NCBI RefSeq assembly: GCF_021018895.1
Contig: NC_079376.1
Span: 26,219,001-26,283,000, forward strand
Direction: 5' to 3'
Origin: Seriola aureovittata
Taxonomy: Eukaryota; Chordata; Actinopteri; Carangiformes; Carangidae
Length of the DNA stretch: 64,000 nucleotides
In this document: piece after piece, positions 34,829-45,926 of the stretch
Layout of the letters: each line of letters begins with the position of its first letter
Numbering within the stretch: the stretch's first letter is position 1
Notes under the pieces: model-generated
The model's input: only the letters and a program-made list of their open reading frames with translations
The model's database searches: none
What the model was told of the DNA's origin: nothing
Made by a program: the position numbers and the translations under genes

Positions 34829-37800
34829 CAATTAGTGTCTGTATTTTCACTTCTTTGTTCTGTTTCTCGTGCTGTAAATATATTGCTTTGTGCTCTTGGG
34901 TGAAGGTATTACATTTTTTTTCAATGTCAAGCGGAGAGTCCAAAGAAAATATATATATATCACTGGGCAGGATCTGATCTTCATTCAGCCCCACGGACCC
35001 CATCCCAGTAATTCTGAGGTGAGCGCCTCAGAATTAATGTCTTCACTTTTTTGTACCACCTGTGGGTCCCCTGCAGCTTTTGCTGTGTTTACTGTCTACA
35101 TGAAGTTAAAAAAGGAGTGTGTTTCACACTTTACCAGATGACGACTACGATGTGCACTTTTGAGGATGGAGAAGTTTCCATACAGCTTTTAGCATTTCAT
35201 TTTTTATGAAAACAACCGGACAATGAATTGTGATTGTGCTTTTCCAGTGAACTGGTTTCTGATATATAATGTGAACGAAAGGAATACGTTTTGAACAAGA
35301 AATTGCTGAAGTGAGTCTGAAAGCGCTTGGCTAGACAATAATCTAATTTAAAACAGTATTAAATATGGTTGTATGAGTTTTTAGTAACTGACCGGTTAAA
35401 GAAATGAACCTGGGAATTAGCAGCAAAGAACTGTGTTGGTTATTATTGGCCATGGGTTGTTTTGTACTGAAATCATATTGTGTGAATTAGAATATATGGT
35501 CTCCAAGAAAAAATTATAATAATAGAACCTTTGTAATTGTTGATCAAATATCTATAGTTTACAGTAGTAACTGTTTAAGAACTCTTCTAATTTGCCATCT
35601 TATGAAATGAGTAGAAAGGTAAGGAGAACACAGAATTACAACAGAGAACAGAATCACTTGATAACGTCTCCAGACAAACCAAACATACAAACAGCCACAC
35701 TGACAAAATAAAGACAGTGTGGGGTAAGATAGACGACATTCGATGACGCTACGACCGCCAAAAAGATTTCCAACTGAAACATGTGCAGACAAAGCAACCA
35801 AGTCAGCCGAAATGGGGGAGCATGGAGTCAATCAAAATGCATGCAGAGACATGATCAAAGGTGACACTAAAGAGAATGAGTTGAAGAGTTTGCTGAATCA
35901 TAGCACCAGTGATTGGTACCATGATTCAGCAAAGTGGAAAATACAAGAGTTTGTATGTAAAATGGAAAAAAAACAAGAATTTGTGGCAAGAAAAAATCTT
36001 TTGATGCCATCCACACTAAAATGTTCAAATGCAGTATATTATTAGGAAAGTTGGTTGGGAAGGAAAGGCGCTGGAAGACTGAACATAGTTTTCAATTACA
36101 TCTGCCATCAGTTACATAAAGAACTTTCATGACAAAAAAAGTCAATGGCAAGAAATTTTTTTTTGCCTTTTTATTTACTTTGAAAAAAAAGAGATGTCTT
36201 TTATCAAAAGCTGCATGGTACAAAGCCACGTGGTCCAGAATATATGTGGAGACAATTATCGCCCACCAAAAAATCACGCCACACATGATGAGGCCAAAAC
36301 AAAAAAATGTGTTTTTGGATAATTGGCGAATAGACGGGAATTATGTCTTAAATAAAATCCAGAAAATATAAACCAAAACAGGAAATAGCATTGACTCCTC
36401 AAAAGAACAAAGGAAATTTAAAATCAAAGCATGCCGCTGTCATCGTCAAAGTGATGTAAGTGTTAGAATGGTGTGAATTTCTGTGTAAACACATGATTTG
36501 ATGACTGGGGCCCTGTCGTCTTTCTTCACAAATCCCCATGAAAATCAGGCCTGACAGCACAACTTAAACCCATTTACACCACAACCTTTCACACTCGTTG
36601 AAAAAAACTGGGAATGACCGTAAAGATCCTACTGGAGATCCTACTGGTGGTCAACAGAACAGCACTAAATCCCCACCAGTCATTGATTCATATTACCATT
36701 AAGAATTAGACTACCAGCTCCTCACTTAAAAAAATAATTTGATTTTAATTAAGCAAATGATCCCTGAAATGTCACAGAGTGCTACTCATTCATTAATCTA
36801 GCTTTTTATTTGCAGCAACACTGTTTCAGATGCAGGATATTCTTGAGCTAAAAGTCTATGATGAATAGGGCTTAGAAAAAATCTTTTCTGAAAATGTATT
36901 AGCGTAATGTTATTATATTCTGAGTAAGTGTCCTTAACTTTTAAATAGTAATTTGTCATAATGACAGAGAGACTGAAATGTTATTTACACCCATCAGAAG
37001 CACTTTAAAAGGTAGTCTATTCAGATAAAGCTTTCTCTGTGGGCATCATAGTTCAAATAAACACTATTTTTTAAAGGCTATAATGTAATAAAATCAAATA
37101 ATAGGCTATAGAAACTATGCTCTGAAAAAATTGTCCATTATTTAGTATGAAAGTGACGACAAGGCTGTTTGCTGTTCTAAAAATGATATGGACATTCCCA
37201 AATTCTTTCAAACTGACTCTCTAAGTTATTATAACAATGCTTAAACATTTTTAGAATTTCTTTTATATTTAGATACAAAAAAGACAGAATAACATGTACA
37301 CCTAAAAGCAAAAGTATGACCCAAAAAAAAGCTTGTACACAGAAATTCAATGATATCTGTTCTCTATTAAATGTACCAACGTACGCCTCTATGGAAAAAC
37401 ACAAATGAAAAAAAAAGTAAAATATACCAATGTGGTCTAGACAGCACAATCTCTGAATGCTGAAAACAAACTTTAAGAACAGAAACTGGCAAAATGTATT
37501 ATTTCAAAATGAAAACTTGTAGAGCAGTGAATGGCAGGAGCAGTGGACTCAAACACCATGTGACACATTTTGCAGCATCAGTGCAGAGAACATGGCTCAC
37601 CATCATACAGATTTTGCACATTTGTGATGACATGTAAAACCCTCATTATTCTTCTCAGCAGACAGAATCTGTATGTTGACCATGTTAACCACTGTGGAAG
37701 ACCCCATGAGCAAGTGTAGCTCATGATATGAATTGCCTTCGGTGTTACTGTTGTCAACTAGTAACTTATTAAATTAACTTTCTGCATAGTTGATGCAGGT

Positions 37801-38014
37801 CAATCGTTTTTCAATTTGAATTGAATCCTGAACAATCCAGCTTCCCCTGGATTGGGTGATGTTTAGTTTTGCTTACTGTTGCTACATTGGCTGTTTCATG
37901 AAGTTACACTTTGTCCATTCATGGGGGTGTGATGCTTTGAGGATGTCTTTATCCTCTGGTGCAGATGAATGAAAGCACAAAGAAAGCAAGCAAATGCAAA
38001 CTAACCTAGCCCAC
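34829..38014 (-). other. nrxn3: nrxn3 intron between terminal exon and SS5 exon, part 2
   Basis: This intronic sequence contains an 11-bp perfect hairpin (35010-35037) and two unrecognised plus-strand ORFs (35743-36045, containing DWYHDSAKWKIQEFV, and 36129-36371). Neither has family resemblance that I know. The rest shows no feature. Confidence 0.45.
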
Positions 38015-38096
38015 CTGCATGGCTAGTTTCACACTCCTCCAGGTCTTCGTCATCACTCGAACACTCTGCGGATGACACAATGTCATCTGCCGTATG
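38015..38096 (-). CDS. nrxn3: neurexin-3 small exon in splice region 5 (acidic, two cysteines)
   Basis: This 82-nt exon is too short to appear as a long ORF. It reads [20 protein letters not shown] then ECETSHAG. Vertebrate neurexins carry the same [15 protein letters not shown] acidic segment between LNS6 and the membrane-proximal stalk. The acceptor follows CCCATGAAG| and the donor is GCAG|GTGGGC. Phase is 0 in and 1 out, which fits the preceding exon (phase 0) and both acceptors of the last exon (phase 1). Because 82 is not a multiple of three, skipping it shifts frame. The acceptor is not strongly pyrimidine-rich, so regulated use is plausible. Identity rests on the peptide and on phase agreement on both sides. 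Confidence 0.88.
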
Positions 38097-41000
38097 CTTC
38101 ATGGGCAGAACGTTGGTCATCAGAGGTCACAGCCACAGCAAAGATACCCAAACATAAAGAGCCACCAGCAAAAACAAAGAGGACACAAAAAGACAAGGGA
38201 AAATGTACAAAACAAGTTAGAAGGTGAGCATGAACGTTAAACTCTCACTTTGGAAAAAATTGTTTGACAAAAAGATCTTAACTCAAGGTTCACTTGTTTT
38301 TGGTTTTTCATGTCCCTACCCTGTGTCCATCAGTTGATACAAGTTTGACTCAGTTTTGGCTCAGTTATTATCACGTGACCTAAATAGGAACTTGACCATG
38401 GAACTGACCATGGGTCATATTTGCATTTATTTATTAGATGTTTTATTTCATGCAGGCAGATGCACTATAACTGAGAGAACTGCACATCAATTAACCAATG
38501 TACTGCATCACAGTATTTATATTGACTGCTAATTTAAAATGCCTGTCCCTAGAAGGGCCTTTAAAATAAGATGTTTACAGACAGTTAAACTATGTGGTTG
38601 ACCTGATAAAGACTTGCTGGCATGCACATACAGACACATACACATATAGCCTATATACGTATGACTTCATGATTGATGGTTTTTAAAAAAGCTTTCATTT
38701 TGATTTTAAAATGTTGATAATTTTGGTCTGGCTCTCTGTAGGCAGTGTAAACCATATGTCAGCTGTGTTGTAAGAAGAGATGCATTAAAGATTAGAAAGA
38801 GGTATTCCTAGTCGATCTAAAGGTCCAGTAATGGTCACACCATGTCACAGAGAACACGAGGGCCTGGCCATATGAAGATTTGCAGATAAGATTTGCATTT
38901 GCAATTCTATCAATAGTCTTCAAAACTTGCCATGTTCAGGTTTCTTGGGTTGTGACAATGGTGTTATCTTACTGGCTTTTTGTCAAATATTTTTGTAGTA
39001 CAACTGAAAATCTTGTAAGCTAGTAACAGTGGGACAGTGGTCTTAACATCTAATTCAGTAGATATGGGCTGTCTTCCAGAAGAAACACATTTTTGACATG
39101 AACTGTGAAACACAAGTCAATGAGCTAAAGCTTCCAGGTGTATTGACAACTTGTCTGTAACTGTAATAGCTGTGTCATCCGTGTAAATTTAATGAGCAGC
39201 TCCTTGACATGATGCAGCAAGTTTATTAATGTACAGATTAAAAAGTACTGGTTCTATGTGATGCCTGTGGGACTCCCGTTTTACACTTTAAAAAGAGAGA
39301 AAACACAGTTATTTTTAATCAATTTCTTTTCTTTCAGATTATAGAAGGCTGAACTCACCAAATTACCTTTGTATGTTTACATTTATTCCAAAAGGAAAGA
39401 ATTCCCAGTCTCAGTGGAAGATTTCAGTTTGAACCTGAATTGTAATGGCTGCAGGTAATTAGTCATTTTTAGGTAGTTCATCAGTTGCATAGCCACAACC
39501 TTTTCCAAAACCTTAGAAGGAACATTTAAGATGATGATTGGCAGGTAATAACCCAGTTCATCAGGTGATCCACTTTTCCAGAGCCTAATTGGATCCAGTT
39601 TTACAGTAGTACATGTTCATCACATGTTGTAAGAAGGCTTTTAAAGGTTCTGTAAACCATCGTCAGTGCCACTAGATGTTGCTCTAGACTACCAGCATCT
39701 CAGACCAAAACAAATGTTTGGTTGGCCACACCCCCGGCCTCCATTCAGTGTAAACCCCCCCACCCCTACCCCTTCCTTCAAGTTCTCAGTCAAGGTGTTA
39801 CAGAGCCCAGCAAGATTGTCCACTGAACACATAACAAGAAGCTTAACTGAATAAAGTTTCCCTGTGAACATGACAGCCAACAAAAACAATCTAACCACAA
39901 GCATTAGCCCCATGCTAGCATTGTCGTTATATGTTCCACAGCAATGCTTACAGTTAGTCAGCTAGCGATAGCAACATTTACCAAACAAATTCATAATAAC
40001 AGTGACAGCAAGTTAGTTAATGTTAATATGTCTACTGTAGCTGATCACTACTGAAAATATAACATTATGTAACATTATGAACCATCAAATTACTGACACA
40101 TGGAGGAGAAGAGAAACCTACTCTGAGCCAAGCCGGACCCTGTAGCAGCTTGTAGGATTCTCCTCCCAGTAAAGCCAGACCAGTATTGGCTCCATGGTCG
40201 GACTGGGATTGAAATTGAGCCTAGGACTAATCGACTAGGACAGGGTGCACAAATGACACTGCTGGAGCAGGTAAAGACTTTAAAAACTTAATGGATGTTT
40301 TGACGATCCAATGGCCAACCAGGATTTGAGTCCTTATGTCCAGTCCACCTGTGCTCTGGTCTTGTCTCTTTCTTTGTCTGGGGCCTTTCAGACAAAAAGC
40401 TGGTTTGTTCAGTGGAGGAAATTCTGGAAGGTCTCTTTCACCTGAAAGCTGCGTACTACATGGATACTACACTGTGCCATCTTGCACTCAGGATGCCATT
40501 ACTCCATTATATCGCGTTATAGAAAATAGTTGTTTGTCCTTGTATTATTGCTTAAAATCTAATTTACAGAACCTTCAATATCTTGATGGTCAAATATTTC
40601 CCAAGGCTTAAAGTGATAGGATCAGGTTATTAGACACGGGGTTGTGCGAGGTACTTATCTGTGGTCAGTGTATTACCTGCAGTAGATTCAGTTTAGAGAA
40701 GCAGCAGGAGCACCGATACAGGAGCCGAGAGACTCTAAAGCTGGGTTTCCATATGACTTTTGCAAACTTCATTTTTTGTTATGGAAAATTGTGTTGTTAC
40801 TGTGTTTTGACATAGTTGTACAGCTTTTAAGGGTATTTGATACAGAGTGCTGTGATTTTGAGTTCTTGAGATCTGTTGCCTCTGCTACTGCAGAATCCTC
40901 AGGCCATTCCTGACGGCATTGGACTACAGGTCACATGGGTCGCCTGGCCCCCAAAAAGCTCCTTGGGTGACGACCAATTGAGGCTGCTCCCATGTGGTTG

Positions 41001-43060
41001 AGGTGGAAAGTTGTTATTCTTAAAGATGCATAGAGTGTTAATAAGACAGACAGCACATTCTGCACAGAGCTAAACAAGCAACACTGACTCTGATTCTTAT
41101 AAATCTTGTTATTCTTCTAGCTATCCTACAACATATATGTGCGGAAGGTATCATCCGTCTCTCTGTAAAGATAGTCTCTGGTGTCAGATATCAATGTCCT
41201 GCTTGAGCTTTTTCTGGTCATCCACTGACTCCTGGTCAATGACTTCTGACTTCTTTCCCAGTGTTCAGTCACTCCAGTTTCAACCAAGTCATACAAATCC
41301 ATGAAAGATAAACAAATACTCGTTTTCACAGAACAATATTACACTTATTTCCTGTAAATTGGTTCCACACATTGTATCAAATACATGTTCTGCATATACT
41401 TTGCTATTTACGTAAAAGTTTTTTTTTTTACTTTCCAATTGTGCAAGCAACAAACTTTCCTTTTTCAATTGCCATAATAGTAGTGTGATTTTTATTAATA
41501 AGGAATTAGGGGATAGAATGCATGCATGCTACATATTTATAATGAAGGTTGAGGGCTATGAAAATTACCAGAGTTTCATGGGAGAGACTACAAAGGGAGG
41601 GGAGGGCACTGGGAAATTACCTTGAAACACAGGAGGCAGGTGTGTGGGCAGGTATCCTTTAAGTGTCTCCGAAAGGTGTCACCGTCCCTGTGCTCTGCAG
41701 TAGTACTAACTGACTCACCTGAGTAAATCCAGTTTGTTTGAACAGAACCTCACTCTCTAATCTAAAGTGAGTTCATTCTAGTCAGACAGTTGTTCCTGCT
41801 AACCTAGAATTACTGCAGCTCCAGTGCATTCAGGAAGTATTGATTAAAACATGTTGTAGTGTAGTACACGTTTTAGTTCCTGTTTTCAAAGGTTTCTGTT
41901 TTATTAAGTCTTAGTCTTCAAGCTCATCATTAAATAATTTTCATCATAGATTTCATTACCAAAATGAACACTGTCCACTGACCTCAGACCTGCTGCACCT
42001 CCCTCCCCCTATCCTCCTCCTGAATGACAGCATGTTGTCTTCTGTTAAATAGGAGTTTTGATGTGGAGGTTAGAGTTCAAGCTGAGGTAATACTTTATGT
42101 AAGTGTGTTCCCTGTACACTGTAGTCTTTATGACCAAGACTGTGGCTGAAAAACACTTGCGTTAACAACCTTGAGTTAAGATTGTTTTTTGCCAACAAAC
42201 CTGATAAGTAAAAGGTAATGCATGACAAAGAAAATTTGAAGAATAGCAATTCTACCAAAGCATATGTTTAGTACAGCTGCCTAACTATAAAAGCCTCAGT
42301 CTAGTTTGCTTTGGAAAGCTTTTAATGTGAAACAGCAGAAGTTCACTTTGCACTAGCTATTACCACAATTCAAATATATCCAGTACAATCCTGAGAGCAA
42401 TTAGTAAACACTAAATAATAAATAAAGTCACTCCTGAGCCCATCAGACCATTACTCAAAAGGCTATAGAGATTCCACTCTATGCCCCAGATACCAGCCCG
42501 AATGTCTATTTAACTTCATTTGGTGTACAGGAAGAAGGAACACAATCAGCCCTGCTACTTTTGTGAACCTCCCTTTTAAGGTTTTTCCCTGCTTATCATT
42601 TTATTGTGTTGCAAGTTGTATATTTGATACTAAAATAATTCATGTAAATGCAACAAAACACAAACATGGCTGTCTATGAACTAAACTGAAACTGGTTATC
42701 AAACAAAATGCTTGGCTGTCATAACAAATTACACTGGTATGAATGAGGCTTTGACGAGGTTGGACTTCTCTGATCACAGCAGGACAGTACATCACAAGGT
42801 ATCATAGTGTACTGACGTGTGGTTGACCATTTACAAAACAAAAGAAGTTGGGATGTGAGGGGATGTAATGTTGTGCCCACACGCATCTGTTCTGATCAAC
42901 TGACTGCACACATGGTTGATCTGCTGCTGATTGATCAACAATAACCTGCATGCAGGGTGTTACATGTTTTACCTTTGAGTTACTTTGGGTTTTCTGAGTA
43001 TGTCTTCTGTCATATGATTAATTCCCTGTGGGTATACTTATTATCAAAGTCTACCAATAC
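38097..43060 (-). other. nrxn3: nrxn3 intron upstream of the SS5 exon
   Basis: This is 5 kb without coding evidence. It contains a C-rich tract at 39728-39775 (i-motif-like) and an otherwise plain AT-rich composition. No transposon could be named with confidence. Confidence 0.45.
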
Positions 43061-43368
43061 CTGTACCGTTGAAGAGGATCTGTGTTTCCGCGTGGTAGTG
43101 GTGGACATCATGGTTGTAGTCTCAATGAAGGTTGTGGACATCTCTGGTGACATGGCTGTGGTCCTGGCTGAGCCTGCCACACTGGGCACGTCACCTACCA
43201 ACCTCACACTGCCGTTAATCTTGATGTTAGGGTTGCCATCAGCAGCCATGTTCAACACCTTCAGGCCATTATAGTAAAGGCCAGACAGCTGACCCTGAAA
43301 GGGCCGCCCACGATCACTACCGCCAATTGCCACTGTTGCTTGAGTGTTGAAAATTGTCAGCTGCCGTC
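43061..43368 (-). CDS. nrxn3: neurexin-3 exon, end of LNS6 plus Ser/Thr-rich stalk
   Basis: The exon opens with [17 protein letters not shown] and continues through [18 protein letters not shown] and VRLVGDVPS, which is the C-terminal beta-sandwich half of LNS6. It then enters a Thr/Ser-rich O-glycosylated stalk ([29 protein letters not shown]). The stalk wording resembles NRXN3 more than NRXN1 or NRXN2. The acceptor is TCTCCTGTAG and the donor CAG|GTATTG. The length is 308 nt, phase 1 in and phase 0 out. The phase-0 end means that splicing past the 82-nt exon changes frame. Reading past the donor runs about 16 codons into the intron before stopping. Confidence 0.93.
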
Positions 43369-44027
43369 CTACAGGAGACATTCAGATGTATGATGTTTCA
43401 ACAGAAAGTAATTTAAAACAAAACTAAGGGCCTTATTTTCATGGTGGAGCAACAACCAGAACAAGCAGTGCTTCAGCAGTTGAAATTCTCTTTGCTGATG
43501 TGTCACACTTTAATGGCCAGTCCAAGAAAGGTGATTTGAGGGAAGTTGAAATTACTGATTCAACTTCTCTTGGATAAATATGACCTGGATGACTCAGAGT
43601 CTTCACAAACACCCTTAGTGATCAGTGCACAGAGTGCAAGGAATGGCTCAAACAGGAGGTTAGTTCAAGTGAGGCGGTGAGTTGTTGGTATTTTGGTGGA
43701 AACTGGGTCTTATAGTAGTCTCTTTCTGTTTCAGCTTCACTTTGCTGCCAATTTGGTCATTTTATCAACAAGATCAAACTTAATAACGGAATAATGCTAA
43801 ACATTTTTAAAAATAATTTCAGTTAAACAATCAGTAGGCATATTCAAATACACGTACAAAATAATATTTAGTATACATTGATCTATAAATGCATACGGAC
43901 AATTCTTCATGTCTGTTTAAATATCTGCAGCCATCTGTAGGCGGCAAGATGATCTGAGAGATGTCAGAGTGCAGACATGTTCACTGTTTTACCTTGATTA
44001 TTTTACAGGCAAAAGATCACCTGAGGC

Positions 44028-44440
44028 CTGAGGCCTGCACTACGAAGCAAGTTTAACATACCAATGATAACTTTTAGTTATCTGGTTTATCTGAACCTAA
44101 CACTGACCATCCTGGATAACCTAAAGCAGGTTATCGACTGGCTCAGTTAACTCTGGGTTTGACCTGTACGGCTACGAGTTCATGTGAAAGAGGCAGAATT
44201 TTTTTATTTTTTAAGAAACATCATCAGAACCATGTATAAAGTACTTATTATGATATGAGAAGAAACACTGATACATGCAGGTAAATTCAGTTATAGTGAC
44301 ATCATTCAACAAGCTTAGGAGTTCACCATAAGTTACCGTTGTCAGTATTAAGTGACCTACCGTCAGAAGACTGAAAACCCAGAATTAAAGCTGAAGTTAC
44401 TTGGATAACATTACATCCTGCTTCGTAGTACGGACGTCAG
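44028..44440. mobile_element. MITE with 24-bp terminal inverted repeats
   Basis: The left end CTGAGGCCTGCACTACGAAG and the right end (reverse complement CTGACGTCCGTACTACGAAG) pair with a few mismatches. Internal words include GGTTATCTGGTTTATC and AAAGCAGGTTATCG. A truncated relative is at 3185-3316. No clear target duplication is visible. The superfamily is uncertain. It sits in the intron between SS4 and the next nrxn3 exon. Confidence 0.65.
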
Positions 44441-44819
44441 ATCAGTAAGAACTCATTATTGTTGCAGTTGTCACATGTAGAAAACAACAGAGGCTCATCA
44501 GTCCTGTGTATCATTTAACTTTCTTTCAAACTTCCATCTGTCCATCTATTTCTATTATCTTGTACTAACAGTTTATAGTTAAGTAGTTAGTAAAAGTTAT
44601 AAACCAGCTGCTTGTGTTGATATGCTGGAAGCATCTAACCATTTGTTGAGTCACAGTTGTCATATTTCACTGTGACTGACTCAGCTGTTGTAGACCTGTG
44701 TATATGTATTCATCACCACACACATTGATGGACACACACAAACACACATTGTGTTCCCAAGACCTCAAACTTTGCTCTGGTTGTTGCACTTACACAATTA
44801 AAATAGGGCCCTCAGTGGC

Positions 44820-45087
44820 TATATGAATATGTATTACATTTCATAATATTGAGATTTCTTCTTAACTCATTACTTGTTTAACTCATTCATTCAGTCATAT
44901 TAATTATATAGTAAATTATTTGATATTGGTTCATTTATTGACACTTATTTAGTGCAGTGTGTTACTGCATTAATAAACACTAATTAAAATTCTTCCTTGT
45001 TTTTTGAAACTCTAAAATCCCACAATTCATTTAATCCTTGAACAGACACAATGAGCTTCTCAATGTAGAAGTGCAGATGAGATGTCA

Positions 45088-45130
<43 letters not shown>
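44820..45130 (-). promoter_or_regulatory. candidate STAR-protein (UWAA) motif cluster downstream of SS4
   Basis: In nrxn3 sense, the intron beginning 68 nt after the SS4 donor holds a (TA)n tract (45094-45129). It is followed by many TAAA, TTAA and TAAT words between 44820 and 45045 (for example TTTTAATTAG, TTATTAATG, ACTAAATAAG, CAATAAATG). Established work shows that SAM68/SLM proteins repress SS4 inclusion through UWAA motifs in the downstream intron of mammalian neurexins. The motif richness is seen directly. The regulatory role here is inferred, and AT-rich introns produce such words by chance. Confidence 0.35.
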
Positions 45131-45135
<5 letters not shown>

Positions 45136-45197
45136 TTTATATCAGTATAGTGAAAACACATATGAACAGGAACAGAAATATGTTGCTTTGAAATTAC

Positions 45198-45287
45198 CTT
45201 TCTCTTGTAGCCACTCTTCTACTGGTCTGGCGTATTTGAAAGGAATTTTCTTTTTGGACATTTGATAGAGTTCAATGTCGCTGTTCC
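45198..45287 (-). CDS. nrxn3: neurexin-3 alternative cassette exon SS4 (30 residues)
   Basis: This is the alternatively spliced SS4 insert of neurexin. It was found by reading the intron rather than from a long ORF. It is exactly 90 nt, phase 1 to phase 1, with acceptor TTTGAAG| and donor GAAAG|GTAATT. The peptide begins [16 protein letters not shown] and continues [14 protein letters not shown], matching the vertebrate SS4 insert (the conserved IPFKY and VEEWL cores are visible). In the family, SS4 inclusion changes the Ca-dependent rim of LNS6, weakening binding to neuroligin and LRRTM and enabling cerebellin binding. The acceptor lacks a long pyrimidine tract immediately upstream, consistent with a weak regulated exon. 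It lies 1.8 kb upstream of the next exon and 17.8 kb after the previous one. Confidence 0.93.
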
Positions 45288-45490
45288 CTTCAAAGTTTAA
45301 GAAGACATTTATAAAGACATTTATTCATCATCAGCATCTAGTCACATTTCCTCCAACATTTACAAGATATTTAAAGCAGTTTATCTGGAGATTACATTTT
45401 TATTAAACCTGTTTTTGTGACAACTTAACTTGGACTCATAATATTTGGTCTTTGCACACAAACAAACAAAACAGACCAAATTAAAATTAA

Positions 45491-45516
45491 TGGGGGGGTG
45501 GGGGTGGGTGGGGGGG
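45491..45516 (+). promoter_or_regulatory. G-quadruplex-type tract 204 nt upstream of the SS4 exon
   Basis: Four G runs (7, 5, 3 and 7 or so) are separated by single T residues, an ideal short-loop quadruplex pattern. The G-rich strand is the plus strand, so the nrxn3 transcript carries the complementary C-rich tract in the intron just before the SS4 cassette. C-rich RNA is a typical target for poly(C)-binding proteins. Any role in SS4 splicing is inference. Confidence 0.5.
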
Positions 45517-45926
45517 CAATAATCAAATATCTGGGTGAAAAAGGATTTAAAGAAGGGGCTCTGGCATGTTGTCACCAGCAGCTCATCTGTGTATTTACCC
45601 TTTTTGATCAATGAAGAAGAAATAGAAAGTTATTTTAATGTGATGTCACCTCTGAGTGGCATAACAAATCTACAGATGCCATAGAATGGGTGGAGCAGTT
45701 ATATTGAGCAAAACAAATATATTAAAGCTGCAAGTGGCAACTTGCAGGTTCTGACCCTTCACTGAACAAAAAGAAGCAGCTGAATCAGCCAAAATTAATC
45801 CTGTGAGCAGCAATGAGGAGGTTTAAGACAAAGACAAAGCCGAGCAGGGTCAGTTCAGGTAGTTTAACACTCTTTCTGGAGTGAGACCAAGCCCATCCGA
45901 AGAGCTTCAGTGATTGATTTCACTCA

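Noticed and set aside
42957..43274. Plus-strand ORF opposite the LNS6 exon
   Set aside because: Antisense shadow of the nrxn3 exon at 43061-43368.
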